Positions 23,653 to 26,514 of a stretch of DNA of 26,514 nucleotides are shown here, in pieces (within the stretch, counting starts at the first letter, position 1; every line of letters begins with the position of its first letter). Where the stretch lies: the NCBI GenBank assembly GCA_044866695.1, contig JBIOUF010000086.1:1-26514 (forward strand), in the 5' to 3' direction. A program made the position numbers and the translations under genes. A model generated the notes under the pieces. The model had not been told where the DNA came from. It made no database searches and was given only the letters and a program-made list of their open reading frames with translations. The stretch is from JBIOUF01 sp044866695 (GTDB lineage Bacteria; Actinomycetota; Actinomycetes; Propionibacteriales; Nocardioidaceae).

Positions 23653-24168
23653 TCAACTCGGCTCGACTCGCTCATGCGGGAGGAGCGGAGCGCGCCCGAC
23701 GGACTGAGGGACGACCTCGCCAGTCGCCAGGTCCGTGACCTCGACCCCCGCCGCGTGGTACCTCGCCCACCCCTCTACGTCAGGGTTGGCCCGCTCGGCA
23801 GCCCGAAGTCGACGGTGCTCGTCGCTCGTCACTGTGCACGCCAAAGCGAAGTTCGTCAGGATCAACTCCACGGCGTCGGGCGACTCCATCATCCGATCGA
23901 TCAGCCACGTGCGTGGGTACACGTGCTCGTGTTCGAGGCTCGCCGGGTTGGAGACGTGGAGGGCGTCGCGCGAGCGGTACCGGGTGCCGTACTTGCCGTT
24001 CGAAGTCCCATGGGTGAGCAGGATGAGCACGTACCTGCTGAGCACCTCCTTGCGGGTGATGCCCCGTAGGTCAGGTGACGTGACGGCGAACTTGGCGAGC
24101 GCGATGGCATCGCGCCTGACTGCATCGGCCTGAGCAGGTTCGGTCCAGAGGGCTCCTTGAGGAGGCAT
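23653..24168 (-). CDS. Small HNH-like nuclease, putative
   Basis: 171 residues. The central part has LEHEHVYPRTWLIDRM followed about 15 residues later by LTNFALACTVTSDEHRRL, a pattern of His/Glu, Asn and His residues resembling the HNH/DUF1524-type nuclease fold (EHxxP...N...H). The N-terminal half (AVRRDAIALAKFAVTS, then SRYVLILLTHGT) is helical. No partner methylase or helicase is in view, so it may be an orphan nuclease or part of a decayed defence gene. The ATG at 24168 has no good ribosome-binding site. The frame stays open upstream, antisense to the transposase remnant, and its true N-terminus may have been lost. It converges with the tRNA cluster and diverges from the IS remnant. Confidence 0.6.
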   Translation of the reverse strand: MPPQGALWTEPAQADAVRRDAIALAKFAVTSPDLRGITRKEVLSRYVLILLTHGTSNGKYGTRYRSRDALHVSNPASLEHEHVYPRTWLIDRMMESPDAVELILTNFALACTVTSDEHRRLRAAERANPDVEGWARYHAAGVEVTDLATGEVVPQSVGRAPLLPHERVEPS

Positions 24169-24250
24169 GCGCGCAGTCTCGCAGCAGCCGCCGACAGCAC
24201 GCGCGGCGCGTTGCGGTGGCCGCAGGAGTGCAGGTGGCCGAGCAGCGCAC

Positions 24251-24667
24251 TCTAAGCTCGCCGCGGCCGAGTGGGTCACCCACGACATCGCCATGCCCGG
24301 CCTGGACACCATGGATGAGGACCAGGCGTACCGGGCGATGGACCTGCTGGTGCAGGTCGACGCCCAGGCCGGGGTGCAGGAGGCGGTGTTCTTCGCGGTG
24401 GCCGACCTGCTCAACCTCGAGCCCCGCATCCGCGCCCACGTCCTGCTCTGCTGGCTCGCGCTCCTGCTCATCCGCGTCGCCGAGCGACGCACCGGACAGA
24501 CCTGCCGGCGCATCGAGATCGAGCTCGGCAGGGTGCACGCGGTCACCCTCACCGGGACCGCCGGCAGCGTCATCCACATCACCCCGCTCAGCACCGTCCA
24601 AGCCGGCATTCTTCGGGCCTGCCAGGTCCCTCCGCCGGCCGCCGTGACCGCCCTACACCCCGCCTGA
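24251..24667 (+). pseudogene. Internally deleted IS1634-type transposase remnant
   Basis: The frame joins two separated parts of an IS1634-family (IS4-like DDE) transposase. The segment SKLAAAEWVTHDIAMPGLDT through VFFAVADLLNLE comes from the part before the catalytic core. It is fused directly, near 24420, to EPRIRAHVLLCWLALLLIRV through VTALHPA, which is the C-terminal end. The intervening catalytic Asp region (normally FFDTTSTYFE and beyond) and the first ~100 or more residues are missing, so the product cannot transpose. The deletion is in frame, leaving an uninterrupted ~138-codon relic ending in TGA at 24665-24667. Upstream sequence (24169-24250) is not recognisable as transposase. Confidence 0.82.
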
Positions 24668-24750
24668 CCTGCGCAAACGCACCACCAAGGGCTCCGCCAG
24701 GCCGTGGACACACGACCCCTCACCGCGTCCCAGCGCGTTTACGCAGGTCA
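24665..24750. repeat. 16-bp inverted repeat after the transposase remnant
   Basis: TGACCTGCGCAAACGC (24665-24680) and GCGTTTACGCAGGTCA (24735-24750) are inverted repeats matching at 15 of 16 positions, separated by 54 bases. The left arm contains the transposase stop codon. It may be the right end of the former insertion sequence or a transcription-blocking hairpin; no matching left end was found. Confidence 0.65.
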
Positions 24751-24813
24751 ACCCCCAGATTCAGGCCCTTCACGTGCCCACGAACTGCGGAACCCGGGCG
24801 ACGCAGGGCTCGA

Positions 24814-25566
24814 CTATCGCTGACAGGCTGCGACCAAGAGTCCGGCGACCAGGTCGAGGTCATCCATGGTGACGTCTTGATCGCCCGTTCTGCGGACCCA
24901 TCGCAGCGCCCGATCCTTCTTGCAGACGAGCCAAAGGCCGACGTGGGTCGCGATGTCGCGGGCGATGGCGTCGTCAACCTCGCCGATCTGACGGAGCGCG
25001 ACCGGGCGAGTCTGAGGGTCGAGCATGAGTCGAACAACGTCGAGCAGGTCGGTCCCCTGCTTTTCGACCGAGCGGTTCATCACCGCCTGAATCTTCATCG
25101 CGATCAGCGGACCGGGCTCGGCGACCTTCGTGGTCACCTCGACGGGCTGGCCATTGGCACGGACGACCCCGATCGCGACATCGGTGGCAGTGTCGTTCGC
25201 CCAGGCATGTGCCGACGCGTGTAGACGGTCGCCGGGGTCGTCGCTCGGCTCATCGAGTTCGATCTGCCGGACTTCGAGGACGTCGATCTTGACGTCTCCG
25301 AACGGCGTCGGCAGCAGCACGGCGGCGGGTTCGACCGGAGTCGCACCCTCTGCCGCTCGAAGGATCTCCAACTGTGGCGATGCGCCGAGCATCCGGTCAA
25401 CGACGTCGAGATCGTTGGTCGCTCGATACGGCGTCGAGAGACGGCACATCACCGCGACACCGCCGACTACAACTGGTGGCGCACCGATGAGTCCGTGGAC
25501 CTCGTCGATCGCTTGGACCACTGCCGTCATCGCGTCGCCGACGAAGGAGACTCGCCTACCAGACAC
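24814..25566 (-). CDS. AbiEii-like nucleotidyltransferase, putative toxin
   Basis: 250 residues. It has the minimal nucleotidyltransferase signature: PVVVGGVAVM (Gly35-Gly36), then NDLDVV (Asp52, Asp54), then a third acidic residue in DVKIDVLE (Asp95). This fits the AbiEii/AbiGii toxin superfamily, which transfers nucleotides to tRNA 3' ends in characterised members. The conserved AMKIQAVMNRSVEKQGTDLLD segment is also typical. The GTG at 25566 is preferred because GGAGG lies six bases upstream; an ATG at 25530 is weaker. It overlaps the end of the HTH gene by 11 bases, the usual antitoxin-then-toxin order. Base composition is less GC-rich than in the housekeeping block. Toxicity is inferred, not shown. 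Confidence 0.75.
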   Translation of the reverse strand: MSGRRVSFVGDAMTAVVQAIDEVHGLIGAPPVVVGGVAVMCRLSTPYRATNDLDVVDRMLGASPQLEILRAAEGATPVEPAAVLLPTPFGDVKIDVLEVRQIELDEPSDDPGDRLHASAHAWANDTATDVAIGVVRANGQPVEVTTKVAEPGPLIAMKIQAVMNRSVEKQGTDLLDVVRLMLDPQTRPVALRQIGEVDDAIARDIATHVGLWLVCKKDRALRWVRRTGDQDVTMDDLDLVAGLLVAACQR

Positions 25567-26514
25567 GGGTGCCCTCCGTCGGTGTCCACGCTTCGAGGAC
25601 TTCGCGTCCACGTCCCTGGTCCTGCGCGAGGTCAAGCGCCACGAACAGCGGGTGCGCCTTCGGCCACTTCGCGCCACGGCCCTTCGGCGTCTTCCGATGC
25701 GACAGGACAGCAGGCACCGGCGCGACGCGAACGGAGGCCTTCGCCGACGCCGCGGTGGGCGCGGCGCCGAGGAGCGTCACCGCTCGCCGAGCAGTCGCTT
25801 CGTCGGGGACGTAGAACTCGACCAACTGGTCCTCGCGCGCCACCACGGGTGCGCCGTAGCCGGATGCCGGCACCGATCCGATCGTCGACCAGCCGACCTC
25901 CTCGTCCAAGCCGAGGCGCAGGGCCTTCGTGCTCGGGTCACGAGGGTTGGGCAAGTTCGCGACGTACGTCTGCGGTGTCGACCAGCGATCTGCGACTTGC
26001 CAGAACAGGTCAGTTCCAATGACTCGATTGCTCTCGTCGATGAGTCCCTGCCGACGCAGCGCCTTCAGCACCTCGGAGACCGTGCTGGCTGAACGGCCGA
26101 GTTCGCGGGCGAGCTCGCGAACCGATGCCCCCTTCTCTGGCTCCAGGAGCAGCGCCACAGCGACTTCCAGGCCGGCCTTGCCGCTGAGGGCGTCGACTCG
26201 CTCTGCGCGCTCTTTGATTGGCTCGACTTCGGCGTCGATCAGGATGTGTCCCGTGCGGAGCCCGAGACGGCCACGCAGATCGAGGTAGCCGGCGCTGCGC
26301 GAGGTCAGCAACTTGCGCGCCGCCGCTGTCACGCGGTCCGCAACGACCAGCAACGTAGGGCCGTCGGCCTCTGCGAGGAGCTGGTTCACGGTCGCGTCGG
26401 TGACGAGAGACCGGCGCTTCAACTCCAGCCTCACGTCCAAGCCCTCCAGCCCGACTACGAGGTCGCCGCCCCCGAGCACGCCGACGACCACTCGGGCCTC
26501 GATCCCCAACTGCC
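25556..26514 (-). CDS. AbiEi-like winged-helix antitoxin/regulator (5' end beyond window)
   Basis: At least 317 residues; the frame is open to the window edge, so the true start is not seen (a TTG at 26509 is the only candidate inside). The N-terminal part shows VRLELKRRSLVTDATVNQLL and VVADRVTAAARKLL, then the nuclease-fold-like SAGYLDLRGRLGLRTGHILI. A winged helix follows (GASVRELARELGRSASTVSE, then LKALRRQGLIDE), and the C-terminal HPLFVALDLAQDQGRGREVL resembles AbiEi-family proteins. It probably represses its own operon and counters the overlapping nucleotidyltransferase. This is a family-level inference from the pair arrangement. Confidence 0.72.
   Translation of the reverse strand, partial: QLGIEARVVVGVLGGGDLVVGLEGLDVRLELKRRSLVTDATVNQLLAEADGPTLLVVADRVTAAARKLLTSRSAGYLDLRGRLGLRTGHILIDAEVEPIKERAERVDALSGKAGLEVAVALLLEPEKGASVRELARELGRSASTVSEVLKALRRQGLIDESNRVIGTDLFWQVADRWSTPQTYVANLPNPRDPSTKALRLGLDEEVGWSTIGSVPASGYGAPVVAREDQLVEFYVPDEATARRAVTLLGAAPTAASAKASVRVAPVPAVLSHRKTPKGRGAKWPKAHPLFVALDLAQDQGRGREVLEAWTPTEGTRVW

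Noticed and set aside
23562..26514. Search for a direct repeat of the tRNA-Val(GAC) 3' end marking an integrated element.
   Set aside because: No second copy of the tRNA end was found inside the window, so no attachment site is called.

Overview
The window is a high-GC actinobacterial chromosome segment, most likely from Nocardioides or a close relative. I infer this from the GC-rich codon use, the GTG starts, the gene order, the phosphatidylinositol (PgsA/PimA) pathway and the presence of an SsgA-family regulator. No 16S gene is present, so the genus is an inference.

Region 1 (125-20169) is almost entirely on the minus strand and is a conserved actinobacterial housekeeping block. In the direction of transcription it reads tRNA-Val(CAC), thrS, a HIT-family Ap4A phosphorylase-like gene, pgsA, a PatA-like acyltransferase, pimA, a membrane protein, pdxS, a DUF6891-like gene, a DUF1905 gene, pdxT, yebC, ruvC, ruvA, ruvB, yajC, secD, secF, apt and rel, ending with an orphan AbiEi/DUF559-like gene. 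Many neighbours overlap by 3-4 bases (ATGA or GTGA), which implies translational coupling. The block serves tRNA charging, phosphatidylinositol mannoside synthesis, PLP synthesis, Holliday junction resolution, Sec translocation, purine salvage and (p)ppGpp metabolism. A perfect actinobacterial-type LexA box lies just upstream of ruvC, so ruvCAB is probably SOS-regulated.

Region 2 (20170-23606) holds plus-strand genes for an SsgA-family protein, a CGNR zinc-finger regulator and a RibD/DHFR-like reductase. A minus-strand class IV aminotransferase converges on the reductase. A plus-strand tRNA cluster (Gly-GCC, Cys-GCA, Val-GAC) follows, with its own promoter and a clear terminator hairpin.

Region 3 (23607-26514), downstream of the tRNA cluster, looks accessory. 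It has a small HNH-like nuclease gene, an internally deleted IS1634-type transposase, an inverted repeat and an AbiE-type toxin-antitoxin pair whose antitoxin runs off the window edge.

Non-coding structure includes an 84-bp inverted-repeat-ended element present twice (13862-13945 and 23047-23130), an 8-bp tandem array (13963-14040), a 15-bp G-rich array that could form G-quadruplexes just after rel, and a degenerate ~32-bp repeat beside it. I see no convincing complete new system. The best leads are the 84-bp element family, the LexA site, and the accessory cluster next to the tRNA genes.
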